From Actinospineispora acaciae DSM 45401 (GTDB lineage Bacteria; Actinomycetota; Actinomycetes; Mycobacteriales; Pseudonocardiaceae): DNA of 64,000 bases. Position numbers and translations under genes: made by a program. The notes under the pieces are model-generated. The model was not told the DNA's origin, did no database searches, and saw nothing but the letters and a program-made list of their open reading frames with translations. This document shows, piece by piece, positions 7,076 through 16,674 of this stretch (the first letter of the stretch is position 1; every line of letters starts with the position of its first letter). The stretch is taken from assembly GCF_000620785.1 (NCBI RefSeq), contig NZ_JIAI01000003.1:372001-436000 (forward strand), written 5' to 3'.

Positions 7076-10000
7076 GCCGGTGAGGGTAACCCCGTTTCGC
7101 CCGGCGGTGGCACGCCGCGTACGAGCGCGCGCAGGCCCTCGGCGTCGAGCAGGTCGGCGGGGCGGACGGTGACGCCGGCGCGGACGTAGTGGAACGCGGC
7201 GCGCACCCGGTCCACGTCGCAGCCGGCCAGCGCCGCCCAGGCCAGCCGGTAGGCGGCGAGCTGCACGGCCAGGGCGGGCTGGCGCGCGGAGTCCGGGACG
7301 GCGCCGGTCTTCCAGTCCACCACCGTCCAGCCGCCGTCCGGGTCGGCGAACACCGCGTCCATCCGGCCCCGGATGCCGATGCCGTCCAGCTCGGTCTCGA
7401 ACGGGACCTCCACCTCGACCGGGCGGCGCGAGGCCCAGTCGGAGGCGAGGAAGGCGGTGCGCAGCTCGTCCAGGTCGGTGTCCGGGGCGGCGCCGTCGTC
7501 GGCCGCGCCGGGCAGCTCGTCCAGGTCCAGCAGCCGGGTGGCGCCGAAGCGCTGTTCGAGCCAGGCGTGGAACGCGGTGCCCCGGCGGGCGTAGGGGTTC
7601 GGCGGGAACGGCATCGGGCGGCGCAGCCGGGCGGCCAGGGCCTCCGGGTCGTCGGCCAGCTCGACCAGTTGGCTGACCGACAGGAACGGCGGCAGCGCCA
7701 CCTGCGGGCGGGCCATGCTGGCGGCGGCCCGCTCGGCCAGCAGCGCGTCGACGTCCTCGGCCCAGCCTTCGGGGTCCTTCTCGGGGTCGCGCTCGGGCGG
7801 GGCCTCGCCGGTCGGGAACAGCTGCATCTGATCCTGGCGCTTCTTGGTCGGGATCTTCGCCAGCGCCTTGCGGACCAGCTGTGCGCCCAGGTGCACGCCG
7901 TCGTGGCGGTCGCCGAGCGGGTCGATGGGCCAGCGCTCGGTGCGGGGCTGGGCGGTCACCGGGTTCGGTTCGTCCTCTTCCGGCTCGTCCGCCCAGTGTT
8001 CTACGACCCCTAGCTGGGACAGCTCCTCGAGGAACTCGGACGGGCCGCGCGGGCGGTCGCCGCTGGCGCCCCACCAGTGGCCGGAGAGCAGCAGGGTGCG
8101 CTCGGCGCGGGTGATCGCCACGTAGAGCAGCCGCCGCTCCTCGGACAGCCGGCGGTCGTCCAGCGCCTCCTTGTGCGCCTTGATCGCGTCCACGACCTCC
8201 TTGCGGTCGCCGTCCTCGGGCAGCTCGGGGTCGGGCAGGTCGGGGGCGTCGCCGCGCAGCGGGACGGGCAGCTCGGCCGGGTTGGTCAGCCAGGAGCCGG
8301 TCTTGGCGGCGGACGGGAACACCTTGCGGACCAGGTGCGGCACCGCCACGAGCTGCCACTCCAGGCCCTTGGCGGCGTGCACCGTGAGGATCTGCACCCG
8401 GTCCTCGGCGACGGTCACCTCGCCGGGGCGCAGCCCGTCCTCGGCCTGCTCGGCGGTGGCCAGGTAGTCCAGCAGCGCGGGCAGGGTCGGCACCTCGGCG
8501 CCGGCCGCGAACTCGGCGACCACCTCGGCGAACGCGTCCAGGTGCGCGCGGCCGGCCGGGCCGGGGCGGGCCGCCGTCTCGGCGTCCAGCAGCAGCGCCC
8601 GCTCGGCGTCGGTGACCAGGTCGGACAGGCCGGCCCAGCCCGCGCTGCCGGCCCCGCCGGCCCGCGAGCGCAGGTGCAGCAGCTCGCCGGCGAGGCGGCG
8701 GATGCGCTGGTAGCCGGCCTCGGAGTAGCGCTCCGGGGGGCCGGGGTCGTCCAGCGCGTCGACCAGGCCGGCCTGTTCGGCATGCTCGCCGGGCAGCGCG
8801 GTGTCCACCAGGTCGGCGAGGTTGTTCGCCTTGGTGGGCGTCTCGTCCAGGGGCCTGGCCAGTTCTTTGGCGCGCGCCCAGAGCGCGGCCAGGTCGGCGG
8901 CGCCCAGCCGCCAGCGCGCCCCGGTGAGCAGCCGCATCGCGGCGGTGCCGGCCAGCGGGTCGGCGACCAGCCGCAGCGCGCTGACCAGGTCGCGGACCTC
9001 CGGCTCGGCCAGCAGCCCGCCGAGGCCGACCACCTCGACCGGGACGTTGCGTTCGCGCAGCGCGGCGGCCATCGGGGCCATGTCGGCGCGCCGGCGGACC
9101 AGCACGGCGGCGGTCGGCGCGGGGTCGCCGGCGTCCAGCGCGGCGTGCCAGCGGGCGGCGATCGCGTCGGCGGTCCAGGCGATCTCCTCGGTGACGTCGG
9201 CGAGCAGCGCGATCCGGACCGTTCCGGGGGCGGCGCCGTCCAGGGGGCGCAGCTCGTCCACGCTCACCGCGCCGGCGCGCAGCGGTTCGGACACGGCGTT
9301 GGCCAGCGTGAGCACCTCGGCCGGGTTGCGGAAGCTGGTGAGCAGGCCGTACCTCGGCGCCGGCCGGAGCGTGGGCGTCGGGAAGTCGGTGCTGAACCGG
9401 GGCAGGTTGGCCGCGCTCGCCCCGCGCCAGCCGTAGATCGACTGGCACGGGTCGCCGACCGCCGTGACCGCGACCGGCTCCTCCTCTGGGTCCGTACGGA
9501 ACAGCGAGCGGAGCAGGACTCGCTGGGCGTGCCCGGTGTCCTGGTACTCGTCCAGCAGCACCGCCCGGTAGCGCGCGCGCTCGCCGGCGCCGACGTCCGG
9601 GTGCTCGGCGGCGATGCGGGCGGCGATGGCCATCTGGTCGGCGAAGTCCACCGCCCGCTCGGCCCGCTTGCGCGCGGTGAACGCCTCCAGCAGCGGCAGC
9701 AGTGCCACCCGGGTGCGCTGGGTGTCCAGCATCCGGCGCACGTCCTGGGCCAGCGCGGCCCGCTGCCCCTTCGCCCGGGGCGCGTTCTCCACCAGTTGGA
9801 CGAACCAGTCCGCGTGCGCGCGAAGCTGGCCGGGCTCGACCAGGTGCTCGCCCAACTCGCCGGCCAGCGACAGCAGGTAGTTCGTGACGGTGGCCGGCAC
9901 CCGGTCGATGTCCAGGTCCGCCGCCCAGGTGGACACCACCCGGTGCGCGAGCTGCCAGGCGGCGGTCTCGGACAGCAGCCGCGCGCCCGGCTCGGCGGGC

Positions 10001-10425
10001 AGCCGCAGCGCGTGCTCGCCGACCAGCCGGCCGGCGTAGGCGTGGTAGGTGGCCACCGTGACGTCCCCGGCCCGGTCGGCGAGCGCGGCCTTGCGCGCCC
10101 CGGTGGGGTCGATGTCGTCGAGCAGCCGGGAGCCGGCGAGGCGGCGCAGCCGGGAACGGACCCGGTCGGCGAGCTGCTGGGCGGCCTTGCGGGTGAACGT
10201 CAGGCCGAGCACCTGCTCGGGCAGCACCTGGCCGGTGGCCACCAGCCAGACCACCCTGGCCGCCATGGTCTCGGTCTTGCCGGCGCCGGCCCCGGCCACC
10301 ACCAGCGCGGGCTCTGCGGGGGCGGCGATCACGGCGGCCTGCTCGGGGGTGGGCGGCGGGACACCTAGCGCGGCGGCCAGGCGGGCGGGGGTGAGCCACT
10401 CCGTTCTTTCCTGGACGACGGTCAT
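7072..10425 (-). CDS. adnB: AdnB-like ATP-dependent helicase/nuclease subunit
   Basis: A 1117-residue UvrD-type motor with a C-terminal RecB-like nuclease, matching mycobacterial AdnB in size and order. Walker A is GAGAGKTE near residues 45-52, helicase motif Ia is LGLTFTRKAAQQLADR, motif II is LLDEYQDT near residue 290, motif III is AVGDPCQSIYGWRG, motif VI is RRLLYVAITRAER. The nuclease motif VVDWKTGA lies near residue 1036 with AVQLAAYRLAW after it. AdnAB resects double-strand breaks in actinobacteria. Start overlaps the AdnA stop by four bases, implying coupled translation. Both active sites look intact. Confidence 0.92.
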   Translation of the reverse strand: MTVVQERTEWLTPARLAAALGVPPPTPEQAAVIAAPAEPALVVAGAGAGKTETMAARVVWLVATGQVLPEQVLGLTFTRKAAQQLADRVRSRLRRLAGSRLLDDIDPTGARKAALADRAGDVTVATYHAYAGRLVGEHALRLPAEPGARLLSETAAWQLAHRVVSTWAADLDIDRVPATVTNYLLSLAGELGEHLVEPGQLRAHADWFVQLVENAPRAKGQRAALAQDVRRMLDTQRTRVALLPLLEAFTARKRAERAVDFADQMAIAARIAAEHPDVGAGERARYRAVLLDEYQDTGHAQRVLLRSLFRTDPEEEPVAVTAVGDPCQSIYGWRGASAANLPRFSTDFPTPTLRPAPRYGLLTSFRNPAEVLTLANAVSEPLRAGAVSVDELRPLDGAAPGTVRIALLADVTEEIAWTADAIAARWHAALDAGDPAPTAAVLVRRRADMAPMAAALRERNVPVEVVGLGGLLAEPEVRDLVSALRLVADPLAGTAAMRLLTGARWRLGAADLAALWARAKELARPLDETPTKANNLADLVDTALPGEHAEQAGLVDALDDPGPPERYSEAGYQRIRRLAGELLHLRSRAGGAGSAGWAGLSDLVTDAERALLLDAETAARPGPAGRAHLDAFAEVVAEFAAGAEVPTLPALLDYLATAEQAEDGLRPGEVTVAEDRVQILTVHAAKGLEWQLVAVPHLVRKVFPSAAKTGSWLTNPAELPVPLRGDAPDLPDPELPEDGDRKEVVDAIKAHKEALDDRRLSEERRLLYVAITRAERTLLLSGHWWGASGDRPRGPSEFLEELSQLGVVEHWADEPEEDEPNPVTAQPRTERWPIDPLGDRHDGVHLGAQLVRKALAKIPTKKRQDQMQLFPTGEAPPERDPEKDPEGWAEDVDALLAERAAASMARPQVALPPFLSVSQLVELADDPEALAARLRRPMPFPPNPYARRGTAFHAWLEQRFGATRLLDLDELPGAADDGAAPDTDLDELRTAFLASDWASRRPVEVEVPFETELDGIGIRGRMDAVFADPDGGWTVVDWKTGAVPDSARQPALAVQLAAYRLAWAALAGCDVDRVRAAFHYVRAGVTVRPADLLDAEGLRALVRGVPPPGETGLPSPA

Positions 10426-13400
10426 CGGCCCGGGACCCCTCGGCCGTCGCCGGTGAGCGGGCAGCTGGTGCGGACGCCGCAGCGCTCGCAGTCGGGGCTC
10501 TCCCTGGCGGTGAACTCGGCGGCTCCGGTCACCTCGGCGCTGGCCCTGAGCTGGTCGCGCCAGCGGGCCACGTCCTCGGGCCCCAGCGCGGGCTGGTGGC
10601 GCTCCTTGGCGCGGCCGTCGGAGCGGCGGTCGGCCAGGAAGAGCAGCCGCGCCCCGCCCGGTTCCGCGGAACCGCGGCCCAGCACGTCCCGGAACGCGCC
10701 CAGCGCGGCGGCGAGCTGGTACATCGCCAGCTGCGGGTGGGCCAGGGCGTCGTCCTCGCTGATCGCCGTCTTGCCGGTCTTGACGTCCACGATCACCGGC
10801 CGGCCCTCGGCGTCACGTTCGAGCCGGTCCACCCGCCCGCGCAGCCGCACGCCGGGGCCGTCCTCGCTCGGCGGCAGGGTGAGCGCGAGCCCGCGTTCGA
10901 CGTCGACCTGGGTCAGGCCGGCCGCCCTGGTCTCCTCCAGCCAGCGGCGGAACGCGGTGAGCATGCCGCGCACCCGCTCCAGCTCGCGGCGGCTGAACCA
11001 CGGCGCGCCGGCGTCCACCGCCGACCAGGCGCGCCGCAGCGAGTCCTCCACCTCGGCCTCGTCGGCGCCGCTCGCGGTGGCCTGCACCAGCGCGTGCACC
11101 AGCGAGCCGGTGACCGAGGGCAGCATCGCGCCGTCGTCGCCGCCGTGGCGCTCCAGCATCCACCGCAGCTGGCACTTCATGATCTTCTCGACGTCCGAGG
11201 GCGAGACCGGGGCCGGCTCCGTCGGCTCGCGCAGTGGCTTGTCGGTGCTGACCGGCGCGAGCCCGTACCACTCGTCGGGATGCGCGCCCCGCACCCCGGC
11301 GGCGGCCAGCCGGGCGAGCTGGGCCACCGCCCGTTCCCGGCGCCCGGGTGGGCCGGGGTCGCCGGGGGGCGCGCAGGCCGCCCGGCGCAGCTCGCCGACC
11401 AGCTCGGCGAGCACCAGCGCCCGGGGCGGGCGGGTCACCGGTCGCGGCTCGTCCGGATCGACGCCGTCGGACGGCTGTGTTGATGCGCCTCCCGCTGAAC
11501 TGGCTACCGGCGGCGGGTCCAGCTCGTCGAGGAACCGGGACGGCTGCTCGTCCTCGCCGCGCACCGCCGAGACGTACAGCGCCTCCCGCGCCCGGGTGCA
11601 CGCCACGTAGAACAGCCGCCGCTCCTCGGCGAGCAGCGGCGCGACGCGGGACAGCCGCTCGGAGCCGCTCTCGGTGCCCTCCACGACGTCCACCAGCCGC
11701 TCGACGCCCAGCAGGGTGCCGCGCAGCCGCAGGTCCGGCCAGCTGCCCTCCTGCACGGCCGGCACCGCGACCACCCGCCACTCCCGCCCGCGCGCGGCGT
11801 GCGCGGTCAGCACCGCCACCGACTCGCCGGCCGGCGCGCGCGGCGCCAGGCTGTCGCCGGGGATCCGCTGGTCCTCGACGTACCGGACGAACCCGGCGAT
11901 GTCCCCGCCGCCGGGCAGCCGGTCGGTGTAGCGGGCGGCCGCGTCGAACAGCGCGACCACGGCGTCCAGGTCCCGGTCCGCCTGCGCCCCCGCCGGACCC
12001 AGGCGCGCGCTCGCGGCCGCCCACCGCCCGGCCAGCCCGCTGGCCTGCCACACCCGCCACAGCACCTCCTCGGCGCTGGCCCCCTCCGCGCCCGACGAGC
12101 GGGCCAGCCCGAGCAACTCGGCCACCCGGCGCAGCGGGGCGGTGTCGGCGGCCGGCAGCGTGGGCAGCGGGTCGGTCTCCCCGTCCGCGCCGGCGCGCAA
12201 CGCCGCGACCAGCAGCTCGTCGCTGCCGCCGTCCTCGTCGTCTGTCTCGTCGGCGGCCGCGCCACCCGCCGCGTGCAGCCGCAGCAGGCCGCGGCGCAGC
12301 CGGCGCAGCCGCAGCGGGTCCGCCGCCCCCAGCGGGGAGGACAGCAGCGCCACCGCGGCGTCCGCGTCGATCTCCTCCGGCCGGGCCGCGCTGCGCAGCA
12401 GCAACAGCAGCGGCAGCACCGCCGGCTGGCGGGACAGCGGCAGCTCGTCGGCCGGCACCGCCATCGGCACCCCGGCGGCCAGCAGCGCGCGCCGCAGCAC
12501 CGGCAGCGAGCGGTTCGTGGAGCGCACCAGCACCGCCATCCGCGACCACGGCACGCCGTCGGACAGGTGCGCGCGGCGCAGCCGGTCGGCCACCCACCGG
12601 GCCTCCTGCGCGGCGGAGGCGAACACCCGCACCGCCAGCGTGCCCTCGCCCGCGTCGGACCGTTCGGGCGCGGTGCGGCGGCGGGCGCCGACGCCGGGCA
12701 GCCGCGCGGACAACCGGGCGGTGGCCTCCCGCAGCACCGGCGCGCTTCGGTGGTCGGCGGTGAGCACGGCGGTGCGGGTCCCGTCCGGGTCGGCGGCGCG
12801 CAGCGCTGTCGGGTCGGCGCCCCGGAACCCGAGCACTGCCTGGTCCGGGTCGCCGGCCAGCAGGAACGTCTCCGCCGTGGACCCGAGCAGGCGGACCAGC
12901 CGCATCTGCTGCGGGTCCAGGTCCTGCGCGTCGTCCACCACCAGGTGCCGGACCCGGTTGCGCTCGGCGGCCAGCAGCTCCGGGTCGGCGGCCAGCACGT
13001 CCAGCGCGGCGGCGACCAGCTCGGCGGCGTCCAGGGCGGGCGCGGTGGCCGCCCAGCCGGCGTCCCCGGCCGCTCCCCCACCGGCGCCGCGCAACAGGTT
13101 CACCTGCTCGTAGCCGAGGTAGAACCGCCCGGCGGCCACCCATTCGGGGGCGTCGCGCTCCGCGCCCAGCTCGGCCAGCTCGTACGGGCCGAGCCCGCGC
13201 TCGGCCGCCCGCAGCAGCAGCTCGCGCAGCTCGGTGGCGAAACCGGACACCTCCAGCGCGGGCCGCAGCCGCTCCGGCCACCCGGACCCCGGCACGTCGC
13301 CCTCCAGCTCGCCGGCCAGCAGCTCGCGCACCACGGCGTCCTGCTCCGGCCCGGCCAGCAGCCTCGGCGGCGGGTCGCCCACCCGCCCGGCGTAGAGCCG

Positions 13401-13742
13401 CAGCAGCCCGAACGCGTAGGAGTGCACGGTGCGCACCAGCGGCTCGCGGACGGTGCCCAGCCCGGACTCCCCCGTCACCCGTGAGGTGATGCGTTCGCGC
13501 AGCTCACCGGCCGCGCGACGGCTGCCGACCAGCACCAGCAGCCGCTCCGGGTCGGCGCCGGCCCCGATCCGGCGCAGCACCGACTCCACCAGCACCGTCG
13601 TCTTCCCGGTGCCCGGGGCGCCGAGCACCCGCAGCAGGCCGTCGGCGTGGTCGAGCACCCGGCGCGCGGTGGCGTCCCAATGCGGCTCCGGGGCCGCCGG
13701 CAGCGGGTGGCGAACCAGCAGCGGACGGGTCACGTTCGGCAT
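10422..13742 (-). CDS. adnA: AdnA-like helicase/nuclease subunit with Fe-S cluster
   Basis: A 1106-residue partner of AdnB. Walker A is GAPGTGKTT with Lys47; motif II is the variant VVDDAQD, typical of the weaker AdnA motor; motif III is LLAGDPDQAVLGFRGAD; motif VI is RRLFYVACTRAREALYV. The nuclease has IVDVKTGKT near residue 990 and a probable 4Fe-4S clasp: Cys in IMKCQLRWM plus C1085, C1088 and C1094 in CERCGVRTSC. The complex unwinds and degrades broken ends. It is divergent from the alkyltransferase-like gene with a 70-base shared promoter region, so two DNA-repair functions may be co-controlled. Confidence 0.92.
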   Translation of the reverse strand: MPNVTRPLLVRHPLPAAPEPHWDATARRVLDHADGLLRVLGAPGTGKTTVLVESVLRRIGAGADPERLLVLVGSRRAAGELRERITSRVTGESGLGTVREPLVRTVHSYAFGLLRLYAGRVGDPPPRLLAGPEQDAVVRELLAGELEGDVPGSGWPERLRPALEVSGFATELRELLLRAAERGLGPYELAELGAERDAPEWVAAGRFYLGYEQVNLLRGAGGGAAGDAGWAATAPALDAAELVAAALDVLAADPELLAAERNRVRHLVVDDAQDLDPQQMRLVRLLGSTAETFLLAGDPDQAVLGFRGADPTALRAADPDGTRTAVLTADHRSAPVLREATARLSARLPGVGARRRTAPERSDAGEGTLAVRVFASAAQEARWVADRLRRAHLSDGVPWSRMAVLVRSTNRSLPVLRRALLAAGVPMAVPADELPLSRQPAVLPLLLLLRSAARPEEIDADAAVALLSSPLGAADPLRLRRLRRGLLRLHAAGGAAADETDDEDGGSDELLVAALRAGADGETDPLPTLPAADTAPLRRVAELLGLARSSGAEGASAEEVLWRVWQASGLAGRWAAASARLGPAGAQADRDLDAVVALFDAAARYTDRLPGGGDIAGFVRYVEDQRIPGDSLAPRAPAGESVAVLTAHAARGREWRVVAVPAVQEGSWPDLRLRGTLLGVERLVDVVEGTESGSERLSRVAPLLAEERRLFYVACTRAREALYVSAVRGEDEQPSRFLDELDPPPVASSAGGASTQPSDGVDPDEPRPVTRPPRALVLAELVGELRRAACAPPGDPGPPGRRERAVAQLARLAAAGVRGAHPDEWYGLAPVSTDKPLREPTEPAPVSPSDVEKIMKCQLRWMLERHGGDDGAMLPSVTGSLVHALVQATASGADEAEVEDSLRRAWSAVDAGAPWFSRRELERVRGMLTAFRRWLEETRAAGLTQVDVERGLALTLPPSEDGPGVRLRGRVDRLERDAEGRPVIVDVKTGKTAISEDDALAHPQLAMYQLAAALGAFRDVLGRGSAEPGGARLLFLADRRSDGRAKERHQPALGPEDVARWRDQLRASAEVTGAAEFTARESPDCERCGVRTSCPLTGDGRGVPGR

Positions 13743-13812
13743 GGAACCACGCCCGCCGGAGCGGGCCGGTCACGGGGCACGGCGTGTCCGGGGGTTGTCC
13801 TATCCTTCCGGC

Positions 13813-14085
13813 GTGGACCCTGAGGTGGCCGAGCGGGTGCGTGAGGTGATCGAGGCGATCCCGGTGGGCAGCGTGCTCAGCTACGGCGAGGTCGCGGCGC
13901 GGGCCGGGGTGACGTCCGCGCGGCAGGTCGGGCGGCTGCTCTCCGAGGACGGCCAGGACCTGCCGTGGCACCGGGTGCTGCGCGCCGACGGCACCTGCGC
14001 GCCGCACCTGGCCGACGAGCAGCTCGCCAGGCTACGGGCCGAGGGCGTCACGATCGTGAACAGGCGGGTCCGCCGCGCGAGGTGA
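13813..14085 (+). CDS. Alkyltransferase-like (ATL) DNA-repair protein
   Basis: A 90-residue protein with the MGMT C-terminal fold: VLSYGEVAARAG, then PWHRV at residues 51-55. The Cys of the methyltransferase PCHR motif is replaced by Trp, as in ATL proteins, which bind O6-alkylguanine without removing it and recruit nucleotide excision repair. The GTG at 13813 gives the normal ATL length; longer upstream reading lacks homology. It matches Rv3204, which also sits beside adnAB in mycobacteria. It converges on the low-complexity membrane protein. Confidence 0.88.
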   Translation: MDPEVAERVREVIEAIPVGSVLSYGEVAARAGVTSARQVGRLLSEDGQDLPWHRVLRADGTCAPHLADEQLARLRAEGVTIVNRRVRRAR

Positions 14086-14089
14086 CCGG

Positions 14090-16435
14090 CTAGTGCTTGC
14101 CGCCGCCCTTGCTCTTGCCGCCGCCGCCCTTACCGCCGCCGCCCCGGCTTCCGCCGCCGCCGCTCTTACCGCTGCCGCCGCCGTGGCCGCCGCTGGTGCC
14201 GTGGGCGCCGCTGTGACCGCCGCCGCCCCGGCCGGCCCGGCTGCCGCCTCGGCCGCTGTCACCGCCGCTGCGGCCGCTCGCGCTGCTCTTCTTGCCGCCG
14301 CCGCTGGAGGACCGCGTGTACTTGCCGCCGCTCGTACCCGAACCGGAGCCGAACTTGGCGCCCCGGCCCCCGCCGTCGGACGACGAGCCGGACCTGGACT
14401 CGCGCAGCCTGCCGCCACCGCCGTGGGACGGCCTGCCCGATCCGGAGCCCGCCCCGACCAGCTCGCGGTCGCGGTGTGAGCCCGACCCGTTCATCGTCCC
14501 GGAGCCGTTGCGCGACTCGCCGCGCACGGTCCGGAACTTCCCGGTGCCGCGCGGCGAGGACGCCTCGCCCTGTTGCGCCTTCTTCGGCGAGCCGGCCGAG
14601 GGCTTCGTGGGCTGAGAGGGCTTCGCGGGCTGACCTGGTTGGCCTGGTTGGCCGGTGGACGGGCGCGAGCCGGGCCGCGCCTGACCGGGCCGCGCACCCG
14701 ACCTGGACGGCGACTCGGAGCCCGCCTTCGGCTGGGCCTCGGACTTCGGCGCGGCCGCCTTGGGCGTGGCCGCCTTGGGCGTGGCTGCCTTGGGTGATGC
14801 CGTCTTAGGTGATGCCGTCTTAGGTGATGCCGTCTTAGGTGCGCCGGTCTCCGCCCTCGGCCCCGTCGTCGTGTCCGAGCCGGACCGCGACGGCCTGGAC
14901 GGCAGGTGTGACCTGCCCTGCGAGCCCATGATGGACTTCACCGCGTCGTCCAAGTCACCGCCGCTCGACCCGTTGACCTGCGACACCAGCCGCATGGTCT
15001 CGCGCACCCGCCTGAGCTTCTCCGCGTCGGTGACCGAGTCGGAGTCGTCCCGGTGCCGGACCCGGCCCCGCGAGTCGTCGTCCGATCCGCCGGCCCGTTC
15101 GGAGCGCCCGCTCGAGTCGTCGTCCGAATCGTCGACGTCCACCGCGCGACCGACGGCGCCGGTCACGGTCCCACCGACACCGGAGCCGGTATCCGGCGAC
15201 GCCAGGTTCGGCCCACCCGTCCCGCCCCCGGACCTCCCAGCGGGCGGCCCGACCAGCCCGTCCCGTGCGCCACCCGGGTTCGGTGGGGCGGCGTTGCCGG
15301 GGTCCTGCCGCTCCCGGCCGCCGGTCTGCGGGCGCTGGCCGATGGCGAGCGGGTTGTCGCCCGGGTCCTGCTCGGAACCCCGGCCGGGGTCCTTGCCCTC
15401 GGTCAGGTCGACCACGCCTCGGACCGCGGAGTCGGTGATGTCGGCGCCGGTGTCGCGCAGCGGGTTGCGGGCCGCGCTCTCCACCCCGCCGCGCAGCGCG
15501 GCCAGGTCCTTCTGCTTGGCGTCCACCTGGCCGCGCGCGGTGGCGCGCTGCTGGAGCAGCTGGTCGCGCGACGCCTGCTGCTCCGGGGTCGACTCGGCGA
15601 CCGGCGGCAGTGCCTGCAGCATCTGGTCGAGGCTGGACATCCGCTGCTGCGCGGCGGCCAGGTCGGCGCCGGCCGTGCCCAGCGTCTGGTAGTTCGCCAA
15701 CTGCGAGCGCAGAATGGCCTGCTGCTGCTTCAACAGCGACTCGCGGGCCAGCAGGTCGCGCACCGGGATCGGCAGGTCGGCGGCGTTGTGCCGCACCGGC
15801 GCCTGCCGCCACAGCTCCTTGGTCCGCTCGATCAGCGCGAGCTGGTCGTCCACCGAGTCCAGCGTGTCCCGGGCCTGGGTCGCCCACTGGGCCGGGTCGA
15901 CCCGGGGCGGGGCGGCCTCCGGGGCGGCGGCCTCCGGCGTCCCCGGGATCGTGTTCTGGTTGCCGGCCACATAGCTGCCGCCGCCGGCCAGGATGCCGAA
16001 CGCGCCGAGCAGCGCCACCGCCCGCCTGCGGGCCAACGCGGCGGCCTCGGTGCGCCTGCGGCGAGACGCGGCCTTCTTGACGTCGCCGGCCGGCGGCGGG
16101 GCGAACGGCGGCGGGGCCAACGCCGGCAGCTCGTCGGCCGGTGGCGGCGTCGGCTCCGGGATCCGGGGCGCCTCGGGCTCGGCGGGCGGGATCGGCACCG
16201 GCTCGGTGGGCGGGTCCGACTCGGCGGCCGGCTCGGTCCGTGGCGCCGGGGGTGCCCATGGCGAACGGGGCTCGGGGTCCTGCTCCTGCCGCTGGTAGGA
16301 CTGTTCGAGCCGGAGCTTGCGGGCCGCCTGGCGGTGCGTGGGCGAGCAGTACTTCCGGTACGGGCGGCCGGGAATCTCCTCGATGATCTCTTCACATCCG
16401 GGCAACGCACACCGACGTGCCGACGGATCACTCAT
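14090..16435 (-). CDS. Low-complexity membrane protein with N-terminal Cys/His motif
   Basis: A 781-residue protein I do not recognise beyond its layout. Residues 9-34 are C-x4-C-x15-C-x3-H (ending RKYCSPTHR), a zinc-finger-like motif seen at the start of some actinobacterial proteins. A Pro-rich stretch, a basic patch RRRRTEAAALARRR and one membrane helix (AVALLGAFGILAGGGSYVAG) follow near residues 138-160, then a coiled coil rich in Gln and Leu (about 190-310), then about 450 residues of Ser/Gly/Asp/Arg-rich sequence ending in Gly-Ser-Lys repeats. The ATG at 16435 has GGGGGA seven bases upstream, better than the ATG 17 codons earlier. Probably inside-anchored with an extended outer tail; function unknown. 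Confidence 0.7.
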   Translation of the reverse strand: MSDPSARRCALPGCEEIIEEIPGRPYRKYCSPTHRQAARKLRLEQSYQRQEQDPEPRSPWAPPAPRTEPAAESDPPTEPVPIPPAEPEAPRIPEPTPPPADELPALAPPPFAPPPAGDVKKAASRRRRTEAAALARRRAVALLGAFGILAGGGSYVAGNQNTIPGTPEAAAPEAAPPRVDPAQWATQARDTLDSVDDQLALIERTKELWRQAPVRHNAADLPIPVRDLLARESLLKQQQAILRSQLANYQTLGTAGADLAAAQQRMSSLDQMLQALPPVAESTPEQQASRDQLLQQRATARGQVDAKQKDLAALRGGVESAARNPLRDTGADITDSAVRGVVDLTEGKDPGRGSEQDPGDNPLAIGQRPQTGGRERQDPGNAAPPNPGGARDGLVGPPAGRSGGGTGGPNLASPDTGSGVGGTVTGAVGRAVDVDDSDDDSSGRSERAGGSDDDSRGRVRHRDDSDSVTDAEKLRRVRETMRLVSQVNGSSGGDLDDAVKSIMGSQGRSHLPSRPSRSGSDTTTGPRAETGAPKTASPKTASPKTASPKAATPKAATPKAAAPKSEAQPKAGSESPSRSGARPGQARPGSRPSTGQPGQPGQPAKPSQPTKPSAGSPKKAQQGEASSPRGTGKFRTVRGESRNGSGTMNGSGSHRDRELVGAGSGSGRPSHGGGGRLRESRSGSSSDGGGRGAKFGSGSGTSGGKYTRSSSGGGKKSSASGRSGGDSGRGGSRAGRGGGGHSGAHGTSGGHGGGSGKSGGGGSRGGGGKGGGGKSKGGGKH
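14754..14841 (-). repeat. 15-base tandem repeat encoding PK-T/A-A-S/T
   Basis: About six head-to-tail 15-base units inside the low-complexity membrane protein gene encode PKTAS three times and then PKAAT/PKAAA. Within each subtype the units are nearly identical in DNA, so copy number may vary between strains. Confidence 0.75.
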
Positions 16436-16607
16436 CGCGCTCAGTCCCCCATCAACGCAGTCGTCGAACCGACCGATTGAGTGCACTCGTCACACACGGT
16501 AACGTCGCATGTGATCGACGCACAACGGTACCCAGCCGTGATGAACTTGTCATGACCAAGGCCCGCATTGACGGCCCCAACGCGCAGCGGCAAAGGCGTG
16601 CGTAACG

Positions 16608-16629
16608 TTATCGAACCCGGGCGCGATAA
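16608..16629. promoter_or_regulatory. Inverted repeat TTATCG-N10-CGATAA
   Basis: TTATCG (16608-16613) and CGATAA (16624-16629) lie in the 239-base gap between the HemD-like gene stop and the low-complexity protein start. The rest of the gap is AT-richer than average and holds no convincing gene. The repeat could be an operator for the downstream minus-strand gene or part of the operon terminator. Confidence 0.35.
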
Positions 16630-16674
16630 TGCGCTGAACGCCCAACTCAGGCGACCGAATTCTCCCGACGGGAA

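Noticed and set aside
7076..10399. Very long open frame opposite and out of phase with adnB, joined to the reductase-like gene
   Set aside because: Arg/Gly/Ala-rich translation typical of a wrong frame in high-GC DNA; adnB motifs lie in the other frame.
14090..14300. Possible CRISPR-like or VNTR array in GC-rich short repeats
   Set aside because: It is Gly/Ser coding low complexity without regular spacers.
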